A DNA stretch of 64,000 nt, taken from the NCBI RefSeq assembly GCF_003151075.1, contig NZ_CP029482.1, forward strand, positions 6,602,001-6,666,000, in the 5' to 3' direction. The stretch is from Pseudomonas sp. 31-12 (GTDB taxonomy: Bacteria > Pseudomonadota > Gammaproteobacteria > Pseudomonadales > Pseudomonadaceae). The notes under the pieces are model-generated. The model was not told the DNA's origin and searched no databases. It saw only the letters and a list, made by a program, of their open reading frames with translations. Positions 19,034 through 30,244 of this stretch are shown piece after piece. The translations under genes and the position numbers were made by a program. Within the stretch, counting starts at the first letter, position 1; the number at the start of each line of letters is the position of its first letter.

Positions 19034-19288
19034 GGTTTTTCAGATGAACCAGGACAATGAGCGGCTAGTTGTAAAGCTATTCGCTGCCCTCGGCAAGTCG
19101 TGCCCCATGGGGGTTCGGCACCTTTCACGGGTGCGCCATGAGGGTGCGAAACGCCCCGCCACTGTTCAGACCAGTAAGACCGAACGAGTCAGCAAAACCG
19201 TGGCCTGCGCCACCCAAAACCGCTTCTTGGCATGGCCCGTGCTCTGTCGATCCGCAGCATTCATTCCTCGCCGATCCGGAGATTCGCC

Positions 19289-20074
19289 ATGACCCTGCGT
19301 TACAGCGCCCTTCTCACTGCCCTGTTTGCCAGCCTGATGCTGAGCCAGGCGCCCGCTCACGCCGACGGCCTGGAGGATGTGGTCAAACGCGGCGTCCTCA
19401 AAGTGGCCGTGCCTCAGGACTTTCCACCGTTCGGTTCGGTCGGCCCGGACATGAAACCTCGCGGCCTCGATATCGACACCGCCAAACTGCTGGCCGACCA
19501 ACTCAAGGTCAAGCTTGAGCTAACGCCGGTCAACAGCACCAACCGCATCCCGTTCCTGACCACCGGCAAGGTCGACCTGGTGATCTCCAGCCTGGGCAAG
19601 AACCCCGAGCGCGAGAAAGTCATCGACTTCTCCAGCGCCTATGCGCCGTTCTACCTCGCCGTGTTCGGCCCGCCTGATGCTGACATCAAAGGCCTGGACG
19701 ACCTCAAGGGCAAAACCGTCAGCGTCACCCGGGGCGCCATCGAAGACATCGAGCTGACCAAAGTCGCTCCAGAGGGCGTGACGATCAAGCGCTTCGAAGA
19801 CAACAACTCGACCATCGCCGCGTACCTCGCCGGGCAAGTCGACTTGATCGCCAGTGGCAACGTGGTGATGGTGGCCATCAGCGAGAAAAATCCAAAACGC
19901 GTGCCTGCGCTGAAAGTGAAGCTCAAGGACTCGCCCGTCTATGTCGGCGTGAACAAGAACGAGCCGGCGCTGCTGGGCAAGGTCAATCAGATCCTCGCCA
20001 CCGCCAAGACCGACGGCGCGCTGGAAAAGAACTCACAGACCTGGCTCAAAGAGCCGCTGCCGGCCGATCTCTGA
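19289..20074 (+). CDS. Amino-acid ABC transporter, periplasmic binding protein
   Basis: 261 aa. Signal peptide residues 1-25 (cut after AHA). The mature protein is a family 3 solute-binding protein: GVLKVAVPQDFPPFG, RGLDIDTAKLLADQL, NRIPFLTTGKVDLVISSLGKN and KTVSVTRGAIEDIEL. Asp and Arg residues typical of alpha-amino and carboxylate binding are present in these blocks, suggesting a polar or acidic amino acid ligand. The ATG at 19289 is set by the signal peptide. It leads a four-gene operon with two permeases and one ATPase. Confidence 0.92.
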   Translation: MTLRYSALLTALFASLMLSQAPAHADGLEDVVKRGVLKVAVPQDFPPFGSVGPDMKPRGLDIDTAKLLADQLKVKLELTPVNSTNRIPFLTTGKVDLVISSLGKNPEREKVIDFSSAYAPFYLAVFGPPDADIKGLDDLKGKTVSVTRGAIEDIELTKVAPEGVTIKRFEDNNSTIAAYLAGQVDLIASGNVVMVAISEKNPKRVPALKVKLKDSPVYVGVNKNEPALLGKVNQILATAKTDGALEKNSQTWLKEPLPADL

Positions 20075-20095
20075 TCGTCGCCCGGGAGACTTGAT

Positions 20096-20764
20096 ATGGC
20101 CTATCAGTTCGACTTCCTGCCGGTGGTGCAAAACACTGACCTGCTGCTGCGCGGCGCGTTGTTCACCCTTGAGCTGACCGCCATCGGTGCGGTGCTCGGG
20201 GTGGGCCTGGGCATTGTCGGGGCGCTGGTGCGGGCGTGGAACATTCGCCCGTTCTCGGCGATCTTCGCGGTTTACGTCGAGTTGATCCGCAACACACCGT
20301 TCCTGGTGCAGCTGTTTTTCATCTTCTTCGGTTTGCCATCACTGGGCGTACAGATTTCCGAATGGCAGGCGGCGGTGCTGGCGATGGTGATCAACCTCGG
20401 CGCCTATTCGACCGAGATCATCCGCGCCGGCATCCAGGCGATCCCCCGGGGACAGCTGGAAGCCGCTGCTGCGTTGGCGATGAGCCGATTCGAAGCGTTC
20501 CGCCACGTGATCTTGCTGCCGGCACTGGGCAAGGTTTGGCCAGCGCTGAGCAGCCAGATCATCATCGTCATGCTCGGCTCGGCGGTCTGTTCACAGATCG
20601 CCACCGAGGAATTGAGCTTTGCCGCCAACTTCATTCAATCGCGCAACTTCCGCGCCTTTGAAACCTATGCCCTGACCACGCTGCTGTACCTGTGCATGGC
20701 GCTGCTGATCCGCCAGTTGTTGAACTGGATCGGCCGTCGCTACATTTCGAGGAGCAGCCAATGA
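20096..20764 (+). CDS. Amino-acid ABC transporter permease 1
   Basis: 222 aa. Polar amino-acid uptake (HisM/GltJ) permease with five helices. The EAA loop reads SRFEAFRHVILLPALGKVWPAL, preceded by RAGIQAIPRGQLEAAAAL, which docks to the ATPase. It lies 21 bases after the binding protein with GGGAG upstream. Its stop overlaps the next permease start by four bases (ATGA). Confidence 0.93.
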   Translation: MAYQFDFLPVVQNTDLLLRGALFTLELTAIGAVLGVGLGIVGALVRAWNIRPFSAIFAVYVELIRNTPFLVQLFFIFFGLPSLGVQISEWQAAVLAMVINLGAYSTEIIRAGIQAIPRGQLEAAAALAMSRFEAFRHVILLPALGKVWPALSSQIIIVMLGSAVCSQIATEELSFAANFIQSRNFRAFETYALTTLLYLCMALLIRQLLNWIGRRYISRSSQ

Positions 20765-21411
20765 GCGATTTCACTTTCTGGGACGTCGTACGCAACCTGC
20801 TCACCGGCCTGCAATGGACCCTGGCGTTGTCGATGGTGGCGTTTATCGGCGGCGGACTGATCGGCTTGCTGATCATGGTCATGCGCCTCTCGAAAAAGCC
20901 CCTGCCGCGCAACATTGCCCGCACCTACATCGAGTTGTTCCAGGGTACGCCGCTGTTGATGCAGCTGTTTCTGGTGTTTTTCGGCGTGGCGCTGGCCGGC
21001 GTGGAGATTTCGCCGTGGATGGCCGCGGCACTGGCCCTGACGCTGTTCACCAGCGCCTATCTGGCGGAGATCTGGCGCGGCTGCGTCGATTCAATTCCCA
21101 ACGGCCAGTGGGAAGCCTCGTCGAGCCTGGCGCTCAATCCGCTGGAGCAACTGCGTTACGTGATCCTGCCGCAAGCGCTGCGCATCGCCGTGGCGCCAAC
21201 CGTGGGCTTCTCGGTGCAAGTAGTCAAAGGCACCGCCGTGACCTCAATCATCGGCTTCACCGAACTGACCAAGACCGGCGGCATGCTCGCCAACGCGACC
21301 TTCGAACCCTTCATGGTCTATGGCCTCGTGGCCCTCGGTTACTTCCTGCTCTGCTACCCCTTGTCCCTCAGTGCGCGCTATCTGGAAAGGAGACTGCATG
21401 CCTCTGCTTAG
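20761..21411 (+). CDS. Amino-acid ABC transporter permease 2
   Basis: 216 aa. Second polar amino-acid permease (HisQ/GltK type) with five helices and the EAA loop GQWEASSSLALNPLEQLRYV. It pairs with the preceding permease as a heterodimer. ATG at 20761 overlaps the upstream stop; translation is probably coupled. The gene for the ATPase begins 14 bases before its stop. Confidence 0.93.
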   Translation: MSDFTFWDVVRNLLTGLQWTLALSMVAFIGGGLIGLLIMVMRLSKKPLPRNIARTYIELFQGTPLLMQLFLVFFGVALAGVEISPWMAAALALTLFTSAYLAEIWRGCVDSIPNGQWEASSSLALNPLEQLRYVILPQALRIAVAPTVGFSVQVVKGTAVTSIIGFTELTKTGGMLANATFEPFMVYGLVALGYFLLCYPLSLSARYLERRLHASA

Positions 21412-22135
21412 AATTTCCGCCCTGCATAAATATTACGGCGACCACCATGTGCTCAAAGGCATCGACCTGAGCGTCGAGGAAGGCCAGGTAGTGGCGATCA
21501 TCGGCCGCAGCGGTTCAGGCAAATCCACCTTGCTGCGCACCCTCAATGGCCTGGAATCGATCAACGACGGCGTAATTGAAGTCGACGGCGAATACCTCGA
21601 CGCCGCCCGCGCCGACTTGCGCAGCCTGCGGCAAAAAGTCGGGATGGTGTTTCAGCAGTTCAACCTGTTCCCGCACCTGACCGTGGGTGAAAACGTGATG
21701 CTCGCACCGCAGGTGGTGCAAAAAGTGCCGAAGGCCAAAGCGGTCGAACTGGCGCGGGAGATGCTGGAACGGGTCGGGCTGGGCGAAAAGTTTGATGCCT
21801 TTCCGGATCGGCTGTCGGGCGGACAGCAGCAGCGGGTGGCGATTGCCCGGGCGTTGGCGATGTCACCCAAAGTCTTGTTGTGCGACGAGATCACCTCGGC
21901 GCTGGACCCGGAACTGGTCAATGAGGTGCTGAGCGTGGTTCGGCAGCTGGCCAAAGAAGGGATGACGCTGATCATGGTCACCCATGAAATGCGCTTTGCC
22001 CGGGAGGTTGGGGATAAGTTGGTGTTCATGCACCATGGCAAGGTGCATGAGGTGGGGGATCCGAAGATTTTGTTTGCGAATCCGCAGACGGCGGAGTTGG
22101 CGAATTTCATCGGGACGGTAGAAGCGACAGCCTGA
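21398..22135 (+). CDS. Amino-acid ABC transporter ATP-binding protein
   Basis: 245 aa, GlnQ/HisP family. Walker A IGRSGSGKSTLL, Q-loop VFQQFNLFPHLTV, signature LSGGQQQRVAIARAL, Walker B VLLCDEITSALDP (Ile replaces the usual Pro after Glu) and switch MVTHEM. The start MPLLRIS has AAAGGAG 6-7 bases upstream and overlaps the permease gene by 14 bases. It powers import by the two permeases. A REP pair follows. Confidence 0.94.
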   Translation: MPLLRISALHKYYGDHHVLKGIDLSVEEGQVVAIIGRSGSGKSTLLRTLNGLESINDGVIEVDGEYLDAARADLRSLRQKVGMVFQQFNLFPHLTVGENVMLAPQVVQKVPKAKAVELAREMLERVGLGEKFDAFPDRLSGGQQQRVAIARALAMSPKVLLCDEITSALDPELVNEVLSVVRQLAKEGMTLIMVTHEMRFAREVGDKLVFMHHGKVHEVGDPKILFANPQTAELANFIGTVEATA

Positions 22136-22162
22136 AAGAACCTCAGCGTCTTAAATGCCCTC

Positions 22163-22226
22163 ATCGCTAGCAGGCTAGCTCCCACAGGGGTACGCGTTCC
22201 AATGTGGGAGCTAGCCTGCTAGCGAT
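22163..22226. repeat. REP pair (GCTAGCAGGCTAGCTCC type)
   Basis: Two inverted copies of a 24-base unit, ATCGCTAGCAGGCTAGCTCC... and its complement, separated by 17 bases. This unit differs from the two REP types seen elsewhere in the window. It lies between the ABC operon and ppx. Confidence 0.85.
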
Positions 22227-22338
22227 TGACCGCGCAGCGGTCATTGTCTGGAACTGCGCTGGATCAAGGCTTTGAACGCTGCGCGTTGGCGGCAGCGTTT
22301 GATCGTGGCACGATGTCGAGGTTATCGACCGAGACCCC

Positions 22339-23847
22339 ATGACCATGCCGCAATCCCAAGCCAAGAATCTGTCCTTGATCGCCGCAATCGACCTGGGCTC
22401 CAACAGCTTTCACATGGTCGTGGCCAAGGCCCAGAACGGCGAAATCCGTATTCTCGAACGTCTCGGGGAGAAGGTGCAGCTGGCCGCCGGCATCGACGAA
22501 GAGCGCCAGCTCAACGAAGAATCCATGCAGCGCGGGCTCGATTGCCTGAAGCGTTTTGCCCAACTGATCAACGGTATGCCATCCGGCGCCGTACGGATCG
22601 TCGGCACCAACGCCTTGCGTGAAGCCCGCAACCGCAATGAATTCATCCGTCGCGCCGAAGAAATCCTCGGTCACCCGGTGGAAGTCATCTCCGGCCGTGA
22701 AGAAGCGCGCCTGATCTACCTCGGCGTGTCCCACACCCTCGCCGACACCCCGGGCAAACGCCTGGTGGCCGACATCGGCGGCGGCAGTACCGAATTCATC
22801 ATCGGCCAGCGCTTCGAACCGCTGCTGCGCGAAAGCCTGCAAATGGGCTGCGTCAGCTACACCCAGCGCTACTTCAAGGACGGCAAGATCACCCCGGCCC
22901 GCTACGCCCAGGCGTACACCGCAGCGCGGCTGGAGATCATGAGCATCGAACACGCCCTGCACCGCCTGACCTGGGATGAAGCCATCGGCTCCTCGGGCAC
23001 CATCCGCGCCATCGGCCTGGCGCTGAAGGCCGGCGGTCATGGCACAGGCGAGGTCAATGCCGAAGGCCTGGCCTGGCTCAAGCGCAAACTGATGAAGCTG
23101 GGCGATGTCGAGAAAATCGACTTCGAAGGCATCAAGCCTGACCGCCGCGCAATCTTTCCTGCCGGCCTGGCGATTCTCGAAGCGATCTTCGACGCCCTCG
23201 AACTGCAACGCATGGACCACTGCGAAGGCGCCCTGCGCGAAGGTGTGCTCTATGACCTGCTGGGCCGTCATCACCATGAAGACGTCCGTGAACGCACCCT
23301 CAGCTCGCTGATGGAGCGTTATCACGTCGATCTGGAACAGGCGGCGCGGGTCGAACGCAAAGCCCTGCATGCCTTTGATCAAGTGGCCAAGGATTGGGAC
23401 CTGGACGACGGCGTCTGGCGCGAACTGCTCGGCTGGGCCGCCAAGGTCCATGAAGTGGGCCTGGACATCGCCCACTATCAGTACCACAAGCACGGCGCCT
23501 ACCTGATCGAGCACTCGGACCTCGCCGGGTTCTCCCGCGAAGACCAACTGATGCTCGCGCTACTGGTGCGTGGTCACCGGCGCAATATTCCCAAGGACCG
23601 GTTTGCCGATTTTGGCGATGACGGCATCAAGCTGATTCGCCTGTGCGTGCTGCTGCGCTTTGCGATTCTGTTCCATCACATCCGCGGCACCCAGGAAATG
23701 CCGCAGGTCGTCTTGCACGCCAAGCGCGACAGCCTCGATGTGCTATTTCCGGAAAACTGGCTGGACGAAAACCAACTGACCCAGGCCGATTTCGCCCTTG
23801 AAGCGGAATGGCTGACCCGGGTCAGCTTCACGCTGAACGTGCGCTAA
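22339..23847 (+). CDS. ppx: Exopolyphosphatase
   Basis: 502 aa. Ppx/GppA phosphatase: the N-terminal ASKHA ATPase-like folds carry [18 protein letters not shown], the catalytic Glu region NALREARNR and the phosphate loop [14 protein letters not shown]. The C-terminal HD-like helical domain follows from about residue 315. It removes terminal phosphates from polyphosphate. The ATG at 22339 is followed two codons later by a second ATG; either may be used. It is convergent with ppk, as in PAO1, so synthesis and breakdown of polyphosphate are not in one operon. Confidence 0.95.
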   Translation: MTMPQSQAKNLSLIAAIDLGSNSFHMVVAKAQNGEIRILERLGEKVQLAAGIDEERQLNEESMQRGLDCLKRFAQLINGMPSGAVRIVGTNALREARNRNEFIRRAEEILGHPVEVISGREEARLIYLGVSHTLADTPGKRLVADIGGGSTEFIIGQRFEPLLRESLQMGCVSYTQRYFKDGKITPARYAQAYTAARLEIMSIEHALHRLTWDEAIGSSGTIRAIGLALKAGGHGTGEVNAEGLAWLKRKLMKLGDVEKIDFEGIKPDRRAIFPAGLAILEAIFDALELQRMDHCEGALREGVLYDLLGRHHHEDVRERTLSSLMERYHVDLEQAARVERKALHAFDQVAKDWDLDDGVWRELLGWAAKVHEVGLDIAHYQYHKHGAYLIEHSDLAGFSREDQLMLALLVRGHRRNIPKDRFADFGDDGIKLIRLCVLLRFAILFHHIRGTQEMPQVVLHAKRDSLDVLFPENWLDENQLTQADFALEAEWLTRVSFTLNVR

Positions 23848-23867
23848 AAACCTGCGCGAACACATTC

Positions 23868-23976
23868 CCTGTGGCGAGGGAGCTTGCTCCCGCTTGGGTG
23901 CGAAGCGCCCCCGTCTATCCCTGAAATGAAGGGGACTGCTACGCAGTCCAGCGGGAGCAAGCTCCCTCGCCACAGG
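23868..23976. repeat. REP pair between ppx and ppk (CTGTGGCGAGGGAGC type)
   Basis: Two inverted copies, CCTGTGGCGAGGGAGCTTGC and its complement ending CGCCACAGG, with about 60 bases between. It lies in the convergent ppx/ppk spacer. Confidence 0.88.
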
Positions 23977-23989
23977 TAGGTAGGAAACC

Positions 23990-24023
23990 AAAAAGGGCGA
24001 CCCACATGGATCGCCCTTTTTTT
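23990..24023. terminator. Intrinsic terminator of ppk (also usable by ppx)
   Basis: The stem AAAAGGGCGA / TCGCCCTTTT with a 10-base loop is flanked by A and T runs on both sides. It lies 18 bases past the ppk stop. Confidence 0.85.
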
Positions 24024-24040
24024 GCCCAGCCGAATCTGCT

Positions 24041-26263
24041 TTATCGAACAGTCAGGATCGGACTACCCAACCGCTCCAGCAAGGTCGCCTGCGCACTGCG
24101 CGGGTTCTGGTTGCCGGTTGGCGTATTGCGGATGTAGCGACCGTCCGCCTGCAGGCTCCAGCTGTGAGTGTTATCGGTGAGATACAGTTCCAACTCTTTC
24201 TTGACCCGCATGATCAGCTTCTTGCCTTCCACCGGGAAGCAAGTCTCGACGCGCTTGTCGAGGTTGCGCTCCATCCAGTCGGCGCTGGACAGGAACATCT
24301 GCTCTTCGCCGCCATTGAGGAAGTAGAAGACCCGGGTGTGTTCCAGGAAGCGACCGATGATCGAGCGCACGTGAATATTGTGCGAGACCCCGGCGATGCC
24401 CGGCCGCAGGCAGCACATACCGCGCACCACCAGATCGATGCGCACGCCAGACTGGCTGGCCTTGTACAGCGCGCGGATGATCTTCGGATCGGTCAGCGAG
24501 TTGAATTTGGCGATGATGTGCGCCGGCTTGCCGTCGAGGGCGAACTGGGTTTCGCGGGCAATCATGTCGAGCATGCCCTTCTTCAACGTGAACGGCGCGT
24601 GCAGCAGCTTCTTCATGCGCAGGGTTTTACCCATGCCGATCAGTTGGCTGAACAGTTTGCCGACGTCTTCGCACAAGGCGTCGTCCGAGGTCAGCAAGCT
24701 GTAGTCGGTGTACAGGCGGGCGTTGGCCGCGTGGTAGTTGCCCGTGCCCAAATGCGCATAACGCACGATCTCGCCGGCCTCGCGACGCAGAATCAGCATC
24801 ATCTTGGCGTGGGTCTTGAAGCCGACCACGCCGTAAATCACCACCGCACCGGCCGCTTGCAGACGGCTGGCCAGTTGCAGGTTGGACTCTTCATCGAACC
24901 GCGCGCGCAACTCGATTACCGCGGTAACCTCTTTGCCGTTACGCGCGGCATCGACCAGCGCATCGACGATTTCCGAGTTCGCGCCGGAGCGGTACAACGT
25001 CTGGCGGACCGCCAAGACATGCGGGTCCTTCGCGGCCTGGCGCAGCAGGTCGACGACCGGGGTAAACGACTCGAACGGGTGCAGCAGCAGGATGTCCTGC
25101 TTGCTGATCACGCTGAAGATGTTCTCGCTGTTCTGCAGCAGTTTCGGGATCTGCGGGGTGAACGGCATGTATTGCAGGGCGCGCTGACTGTCCAGGCCGG
25201 TAATGCTGAACAGGCGAGTCAGGTTGACCGGGCCGTTGACCTGATACAGCTCGGTCTCGTGCAGGTTGAACTGCTTGAGCAAGTAGTCGGACAGGTGTTT
25301 CGGGCACGTGTCGGCGACTTCCAGCCGCACCGCGTCACCGTAGCGACGGGAGAACAACTCGCCGCGCAACGCGCGGGCCAGGTCTTCCACGTCTTCGGTA
25401 TCGACCGCGAGGTCGGCGTTCCGGGTCAGGCGGAACTGGTAGCAGCCCTTGACCTTCATGCCCTGGAACAAGTCATCGGCGTGCGCATGGATCATCGACG
25501 ACAGGAACACATAGTTGTCGCCCGCGCCGCCCACTTCTTCCGGCAACTTGATGACGCGCGGCAAAAGGCGTGGCGCCGGGATGATCGCCAGACCGGAATC
25601 GCGACCGAAGGCGTCGATGCCTTCGAGTTCGACGATGAAGTTCAGGCTCTTGTTCACCAGCAACGGGAACGGGTGCGTCGGGTCGAGGCCGATCGGGGTG
25701 ATGATCGGCGCGATCTCGTCGCGGAAATAGCGGCGCACCCAGGTTTTGATCTTGGTGGTCCAGTGACGCCGACGGATGAAGCGGACCTGATGTTTTTCCA
25801 GCTCCGGCAACAGAATGTCGTTGAGGATCGCGTACTGGCGGTCGACGTGACCGTGTACCAGTTCGCTGATGCGGGCCAGGGCCTGGTGCGGTTGCAGGCC
25901 ATCGGCGCCGGCTTGTTCACGGGCGAAGGTGATCTGCTTTTTCAGGCCGGCCACGCGAATCTCGAAGAACTCGTCCAGGTTGCTGGAGAAGATCAGCAGA
26001 AACTTCAGCCGCTCCAGCAATGGATAGGACTCGTCCAGCGCCTGTTCCAGCACGCGGATGTTGAACTGCAGTTGCGATAGCTCGCGATGGATATACAGGC
26101 TGCTGTCATCCAGGCCGGGAATGGCAATCGCCGGCGCGGCGGTCACGGGTTCCGTGACCGCCGCGGGCGGAGCGGGCTCCAGCTCCGGCGGGGTCTCGGC
26201 GATTTGCTCGACCACCGGTTGAGCTTCTTTTACGGCAACTTCAGTGAGTCCTTCGGTATTCAT
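24041..26263 (-). CDS. ppk: Polyphosphate kinase
   Basis: 740 aa. It reversibly polymerises the ATP gamma phosphate into polyphosphate at the inner membrane. The four PPK1 domains follow a 50-residue Pro/Ala/Glu-rich N-terminal extension. [18 protein letters not shown] starts the N domain. The phosphorylated His485 is in FKTHAKMML, and [20 protein letters not shown] and [17 protein letters not shown] mark the catalytic domains. The N-terminal tail makes it longer than E. coli PPK (688 aa). ATG has AGGA 7 bases upstream. It is 18 bases behind hemB and probably shares its transcript. Confidence 0.96.
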   Translation of the reverse strand: MNTEGLTEVAVKEAQPVVEQIAETPPELEPAPPAAVTEPVTAAPAIAIPGLDDSSLYIHRELSQLQFNIRVLEQALDESYPLLERLKFLLIFSSNLDEFFEIRVAGLKKQITFAREQAGADGLQPHQALARISELVHGHVDRQYAILNDILLPELEKHQVRFIRRRHWTTKIKTWVRRYFRDEIAPIITPIGLDPTHPFPLLVNKSLNFIVELEGIDAFGRDSGLAIIPAPRLLPRVIKLPEEVGGAGDNYVFLSSMIHAHADDLFQGMKVKGCYQFRLTRNADLAVDTEDVEDLARALRGELFSRRYGDAVRLEVADTCPKHLSDYLLKQFNLHETELYQVNGPVNLTRLFSITGLDSQRALQYMPFTPQIPKLLQNSENIFSVISKQDILLLHPFESFTPVVDLLRQAAKDPHVLAVRQTLYRSGANSEIVDALVDAARNGKEVTAVIELRARFDEESNLQLASRLQAAGAVVIYGVVGFKTHAKMMLILRREAGEIVRYAHLGTGNYHAANARLYTDYSLLTSDDALCEDVGKLFSQLIGMGKTLRMKKLLHAPFTLKKGMLDMIARETQFALDGKPAHIIAKFNSLTDPKIIRALYKASQSGVRIDLVVRGMCCLRPGIAGVSHNIHVRSIIGRFLEHTRVFYFLNGGEEQMFLSSADWMERNLDKRVETCFPVEGKKLIMRVKKELELYLTDNTHSWSLQADGRYIRNTPTGNQNPRSAQATLLERLGSPILTVR

Positions 26264-26281
26264 GGAATGTTCCTGGGAGGG

Positions 26282-27334
<1,053 letters not shown>

Positions 27335-27502
27335 TTATAAGCGGCCATTATGACCAACGTATGACAGTTATGTGCATCCCTGCGTCACGTAGCCGCATTC
27401 CATTGTCCTTGTAGGAATTGTTCACGTCGAGACACATTTGGACACTTTCATGAATGTGCACGAAGGCGTAGGCTGCGCGTTCATTTCGCCAGCATCCAGA
27501 CA

Positions 27503-28126
27503 ATGCTCCAACAATTTCTTCAGGAATTCGGCTACTTCGCCCTTTTTCTCGGCACGTTCTTCGAAGGCGAAACCATTCTGGTGCTCGCAGGCTTCCTCGC
27601 GTTCCGCGGATACATGGACATCAAGATCGTCACGATCGTGGCGTTCTGCGGCAGTTATGCCGGCGATCAGCTGTGGTATTTCCTCGGGCGCAAGCACGGC
27701 CGCAAATTGCTCGCGCGCAAACCACGCTGGCAAATGATGGGTGACCGGGCGCTGGAACATATCCGCAAACACCCGGACATCTGGGTGCTGAGTTTCCGTT
27801 TTGTCTATGGATTGCGCACGGTCATGCCGGTGGCGATCGGCCTGTCGGGCTATCCGCCGGGACGTTATTTGCTGCTGAACGGGATTGGTGCGGCGATCTG
27901 GGCGGCTGCACTGGCCGCTGCGGCGTATCACTTCGGCGCGGTGCTCGAGGGCATGCTGGGCAGCGTCAAGAAGTACGAGCTATGGGTGCTCGGCGCCCTG
28001 CTGGTACTGGGCCTGGGTCTGTGGCTGCGTCGGCGCTTCAAGAATGCTCGCCTGGCGAAGAAGATCTACGCCGACGAGCAAGCCGAGCTGGCCAAGGCTG
28101 CCGAGACTAAGACGCCAATCGAGTGA
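27503..28126 (+). CDS. DedA family membrane protein
   Basis: 207 aa. VTT/SNARE-associated fold with several helices: GYFALFLGTFFEGETILVLAG (conserved acidic Glu in FFEGE), GDQLWYFLGRKHGRKLL and FRFVYGLRTVMPVAIGLSG (the basic R-x3-R loop). DedA proteins are membrane-potential-linked, and some members flip undecaprenyl phosphate or phospholipids. Its tail is rich in Lys, Glu and Ala. It is divergent from hemB and overlaps the convergent hydroxylase gene by 20 bases. Confidence 0.9.
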   Translation: MLQQFLQEFGYFALFLGTFFEGETILVLAGFLAFRGYMDIKIVTIVAFCGSYAGDQLWYFLGRKHGRKLLARKPRWQMMGDRALEHIRKHPDIWVLSFRFVYGLRTVMPVAIGLSGYPPGRYLLLNGIGAAIWAAALAAAAYHFGAVLEGMLGSVKKYELWVLGALLVLGLGLWLRRRFKNARLAKKIYADEQAELAKAAETKTPIE

Positions 28127-29342
28127 AGCGGTCCCTGCAACAGTAGAGACCGATGCCGCTGAGCAGGCTGTAGCTGAGCAGGCCGATCCAGCCCACCGCG
28201 CTGGCCGGCCACAGCCCGACCACCGGCGCCAGCCACACCAGCGGCACATTCGATGCCAGCCGCAACAGCTCCAGCTTCAATGCCTGCGGGCGATTCTCCA
28301 GGGCCATGCCCAGCGTAAACAAGCCCAATGCCACCGCGCCCCAGCCCAACACCAGTGCGGCGGTCGGCAAACGCGGCTCAAGGTTCATCAAGTAGCTGCC
28401 CAGCGCAATGTAGACGCAGAACTGCAGCGCCACATACAGCTGCTGACGCCCGTCCAGCGGCACCTCGAATTTGCGGAACTGGCTCAGGTCCGGTTTGTTC
28501 ATCGGGTACTTGGCCGCCACATCCGCCGGCCGCCACCCGGTGCGCATGAACCAGATCCGCAGCTTGTCCCATTTGCTTTCCGCCCGCCGCGCGTCATCCC
28601 AGAGCTGCGCGTAAAACTGCACGTTCGCCCACAACGGATTCCAGCTCGCCAGCGGCGTGGTCACGCCGAAAATCACCGGCTCGTTGTCGTCTTCTTCCTG
28701 GAACGAGCCGAATAGACGGTCCCAAATAATGAACACCCCGCCGTAGTTGCGATCCATGTAGAGAGCGTTCTGTGCATGGTGAGCCCGATGATTGGACGGT
28801 GTGACGAAGAACCACTCGAACCAGCCGAGCTTGGGAATGTGCCGGGTATGCACCCAGAATTGATACAGCAGGTTCAGCGCGGCGACGCTGATGAACACCA
28901 GCAGCGGCACGCCGAGCACCGCCATCGGCAGGTAGAAAATCCAGCTCAACAGGAAGCCGGTACTGGTCTGACGCAGGGCCGTGGAGAGGTTGTAGTCCTC
29001 GCTCTGGTGGTGCACCGAATGCGCGGCCCAGAGGATGTTGCGCTCGTGGCCCATGCGGTGCAGCCAGTAGTAGCAGAAGTCATAGAGGACGAAAGCAAAC
29101 ACCCAGACCCAAACGCTGTCGGCCGACAGTTCGAACAGCGCCAGATGCTTGAGGGCAAACGCATAGGTCACCAGGCCGACGCCTTTGGTCAACAGGCCCG
29201 TGGTGGTCGACAACACACCGGTGCTGATGCTGTTGATCGCGTCCGCCACCCGATAATTGCTCACCCCGCGCCAACGGTCCGCCAGCAGCTCGACGGCAAT
29301 CAGCACAAAGAAAAACGGCACCGCATACAGAATGAAGTCCAT
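28107..29342 (-). CDS. Fatty acid hydroxylase / sterol desaturase family protein
   Basis: 411 aa, integral membrane di-iron enzyme. Histidine boxes: HRMGHE (HxxxH), HSVHH (HxxHH) and HRAHH (HxxHH), between helices in the first 200 residues. The C-terminal 130 residues hold four more helices with no known domain. Related bacterial enzymes hydroxylate fatty acids, ornithine lipids or carotenoids; the substrate here is unknown. It is convergent with the dedA gene and divergent from elbB. Confidence 0.88.
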   Translation of the reverse strand: MDFILYAVPFFFVLIAVELLADRWRGVSNYRVADAINSISTGVLSTTTGLLTKGVGLVTYAFALKHLALFELSADSVWVWVFAFVLYDFCYYWLHRMGHERNILWAAHSVHHQSEDYNLSTALRQTSTGFLLSWIFYLPMAVLGVPLLVFISVAALNLLYQFWVHTRHIPKLGWFEWFFVTPSNHRAHHAQNALYMDRNYGGVFIIWDRLFGSFQEEDDNEPVIFGVTTPLASWNPLWANVQFYAQLWDDARRAESKWDKLRIWFMRTGWRPADVAAKYPMNKPDLSQFRKFEVPLDGRQQLYVALQFCVYIALGSYLMNLEPRLPTAALVLGWGAVALGLFTLGMALENRPQALKLELLRLASNVPLVWLAPVVGLWPASAVGWIGLLSYSLLSGIGLYCCRDRFTRLAS

Positions 29343-29458
29343 TGACGCGCCCTGATCGGAATCTTGAGGACAGATGCTAGGTGTAGCCGCGAATTAACCC
29401 TATGGCAACGAGTGACAAATTAGTGGACATTTAACGCCATGAATCTGGAGAAAAACCC

Positions 29459-30127
29459 ATGAGCAAAAAAATTGCAGTGATCCTTTCCGGCTGTGGCGTG
29501 TACGACGGCGCCGAGATCCACGAAAGTGTGATTACCTTGCTGCGCCTGGACCAGCGCGGCGCCGAGGTGCAGTGCTTTGCCCCCAATATCTCGCAATTGC
29601 ATGTGATCAATCACCTGACCGGCGACGAAATGCCCGAGTCGCGCAATGTGCTGGTGGAATCGGCGCGGATCGCCCGGGGCGACATCAAGGATATTCGTGA
29701 GGCTAGCGTCGAAGACTTCGACGCGCTGATCGTGCCCGGTGGTTTCGGCGCGGCCAAGAACTTGTCGAACTTCGCTATCGAAGGCGCTGGCTGCACCGTT
29801 CAACCGGACGTACTGGCGCTGACCGAAGCGTTTGCCGAAGCGGGCAAACCGGTGGGGTTGATCTGCATTTCGCCAGCGCTGGCGGCGAAAATCTATGGCC
29901 CGGGCGTGACCTGCACCATCGGCAACGACGCCGATACCGCTGCCGCCATGAACAAGATGGGCGCCACCCACCAGGAATGCGCGGTGAGCGATATCGTCGA
30001 AGACAAGGCGCGCAAACTGGTATGCACCCCGGCTTACATGCTGGCGCAGAGCATCAGTGAGGCCGCATCGGGTATCAACAAACTGGTCGACCGCGTGCTC
30101 GAACTGACCCACGAAAATGATGTGTAA
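29459..30127 (+). CDS. elbB: DJ-1/PfpI family glyoxalase ElbB
   Basis: 222 aa, single-domain class I glutamine amidotransferase-like fold. The sequence MSKKIAVILSGCGVYDGAEI and the acidic loop after it are characteristic of ElbB (YhbL). The nucleophile elbow is Cys136 in GLICISPAL. E. coli ElbB has glyoxalase activity and was earlier linked to isoprenoid synthesis. AGAAAAACCC precedes the ATG as a modest ribosome site. A REP pair follows. Confidence 0.93.
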   Translation: MSKKIAVILSGCGVYDGAEIHESVITLLRLDQRGAEVQCFAPNISQLHVINHLTGDEMPESRNVLVESARIARGDIKDIREASVEDFDALIVPGGFGAAKNLSNFAIEGAGCTVQPDVLALTEAFAEAGKPVGLICISPALAAKIYGPGVTCTIGNDADTAAAMNKMGATHQECAVSDIVEDKARKLVCTPAYMLAQSISEAASGINKLVDRVLELTHENDV

Positions 30128-30137
30128 CACGAACTAA

Positions 30138-30227
30138 TGTGGGAGCGGCCTTGCTCGCGAATGCGGTGTATCAGTCGACATCAATGCTGAATGACACACC
30201 GCATTCGCGAGCAAGCCCGCTCCCACA
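30138..30227. repeat. REP pair (GTGGGAGCGG type) downstream of elbB
   Basis: Inverted copies TGTGGGAGCGGCCTTGCTCG and its near complement ending TCCCACA. The inner arms GCGGTGT / ACACCGC extend the pairing, so the whole unit can fold as a long hairpin. It lies between convergent genes. Confidence 0.88.
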
Positions 30228-30244
30228 TTTGTTTTGGGTAAGGC

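Noticed and set aside
24164..26080. 638-codon plus-strand open frame opposite ppk
   Set aside because: Complete overlap with ppk and no recognisable motif.
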